NCBI GenBank assembly: GCA_045635785.1
Contig: JAZTWJ010000080.1
Location: forward strand, 1 to 14,771
Source of the DNA: Flemingiibacterium sp045635785
GTDB lineage: Bacteria > Bacillota > Clostridia > Oscillospirales > CAG-272
DNA: 14,771 nt
Reading direction: 5' to 3'
In this document: positions 14,103 through 14,771 of the stretch, piece by piece
How positions within the stretch are numbered: position 1 is the stretch's first letter
How the letters are laid out: the number at the start of each line of letters is the position of its first letter
Notes under the pieces: generated by a model
Databases searched by the model: none
What the model was told of the DNA's origin: nothing
Seen by the model: only the letters and a program-made list of their open reading frames with translations
Translations under genes and position numbers: made by a program

Positions 14103-14771
14103 ATGAAGAAAATTCTCGCAGCTCTGCTTGCCGCTCTCATGATGGTGACGCTCTGTCTCACCGGTTGCGGCGAATCCGGCTCCGGCAACCTTGCACCCAT
14201 CGCAAAGGAAGACCTCAAGGTTGCTTTCCTTTATGTCGGAACCATCGGTGACCTCGGATATTCCTATGCACACGACCAGGGTCGTCTCGCTCTCGAAGAA
14301 ATGGGCATCGAAACCCATTATGTAGAGAATGTTCCCGAATCCGCCGATTGTGAAGCGGTTCTCCGTCAGCTCTGCTCTGAAGGCTATAATGTAATTTATG
14401 CCACCTCATTTGGCCACGGCGAGTGGGTTGAAAAGGTAGCTAAGGACTATCCGAACGTATACTTCGGTCATGCGACCGGCTATATCACCGGCGACAACTA
14501 CGGCAACTACATGGGCCGTGTTTATGAAGCACGCTATCTTGCAGGTATCGTTGCAGGTATGAACTCCAAGTCCGGCAAGATCGGTTATGTTGCAGCAATG
14601 CAGATCCCCGAAGTTATTCGCGGTATCAACGCATTTACCCTCGGTGTAAGATCCGTTAACCCCAATGCAACCGTTGAAGTTATCTGGACCAACACCTGGT
14701 TTGACGTAACCATCGAAAAGTCCGCAGCACTTGAGCTGATCAACAAGGGCTGTGACCTTATCGCTCAGCAC
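14103..14771 (+). CDS. BMP-family ABC transporter substrate-binding lipoprotein (partial, 3' end beyond window)
   Basis: Likely cell-surface binding protein of a nucleoside ABC importer (PnrA/Med, BMP family). The first 223 residues are in the window and the frame runs off the edge. Lipoprotein signal: MKK, hydrophobic helix, lipobox LTGC with Cys22 as the acylation site, then a Gly/Ser-rich linker. The mature part begins KVAFLYVGTIGDLGYSYAHDQGR, the typical BMP opening, and continues with YATSFGHGEW, an aromatic-rich YITGDNYGNYMGRVYEARYLAGIVAG and WTNTWFDVTIEK, matching BMP proteins over the whole length. AAGGAG lies 9 bases before the ATG. Neighbouring downstream genes would be expected to encode the ATPase and two permeases. 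Nucleoside specificity is inferred from the family; the adjacent divergent prs is consistent with salvage. Confidence 0.93.
   Translation, partial: MKKILAALLAALMMVTLCLTGCGESGSGNLAPIAKEDLKVAFLYVGTIGDLGYSYAHDQGRLALEEMGIETHYVENVPESADCEAVLRQLCSEGYNVIYATSFGHGEWVEKVAKDYPNVYFGHATGYITGDNYGNYMGRVYEARYLAGIVAGMNSKSGKIGYVAAMQIPEVIRGINAFTLGVRSVNPNATVEVIWTNTWFDVTIEKSAALELINKGCDLIAQH

Overview
The window reads as housekeeping chromosome of an anaerobic Clostridia-type Firmicute, probably a gut lineage such as Oscillospirales or Christensenellales. That placement is inference. It rests on moderate G+C by eye, AGGAGG-type ribosome binding sites, TTGACA/TATAAT promoters, a ferredoxin-tailed aldo/keto reductase, a BMP-type lipoprotein and a long SpoIIIE/FtsK. 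I see no rRNA, tRNA, CRISPR array, transposon or phage gene.

Left part (1-860, + strand): the last codons of a possible upstream gene, then a MacB/LolD-type ABC ATPase ending at a bidirectional terminator. Next comes a minus-strand block (6767 down to 862): DJ-1/PfpI-like protein, 5-formyltetrahydrofolate cyclo-ligase, CAAX-type membrane protease homologue, endolytic transglycosylase MltG with an N-terminal 14-residue tandem repeat, and glutamine-dependent NAD+ synthetase. Spacing is short, one gene pair overlaps (TAATG), and a single good promoter lies ahead of the DJ-1 gene, so these five are probably co-transcribed.

Middle (6875-10575): ftsK/spoIIIE and tmk on the minus strand, read from an extended -10 promoter. 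On the plus strand, two half-length TSUP (TauE/SafE) membrane proteins overlap by one base and together match one ordinary transporter.

Right part (11329-14771): a plus-strand aldo/keto reductase with two C-terminal 4Fe-4S motifs, converging on a long-form PRPP synthetase through a strong bidirectional terminator. A divergent intergenic region follows, and then the start of a BMP-family nucleoside-binding lipoprotein under a consensus promoter with a dyad at its transcription start. PRPP synthesis beside a probable nucleoside importer suggests nucleotide salvage.

I found no clearly new multi-gene system. The most unusual signal is a pair of matching elements ahead of the 5-formyltetrahydrofolate cyclo-ligase gene and mltG. 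Each has a Shine-Dalgarno-like sequence joined directly to an 8-bp hairpin, 13-14 nt before the likely ATG. The two copies differ by a compensatory base-pair change, which argues for a conserved RNA structure. Other points are the split TSUP transporter, the CAAX protease homologue lacking its motif-2 histidine, and the MltG repeat tract.
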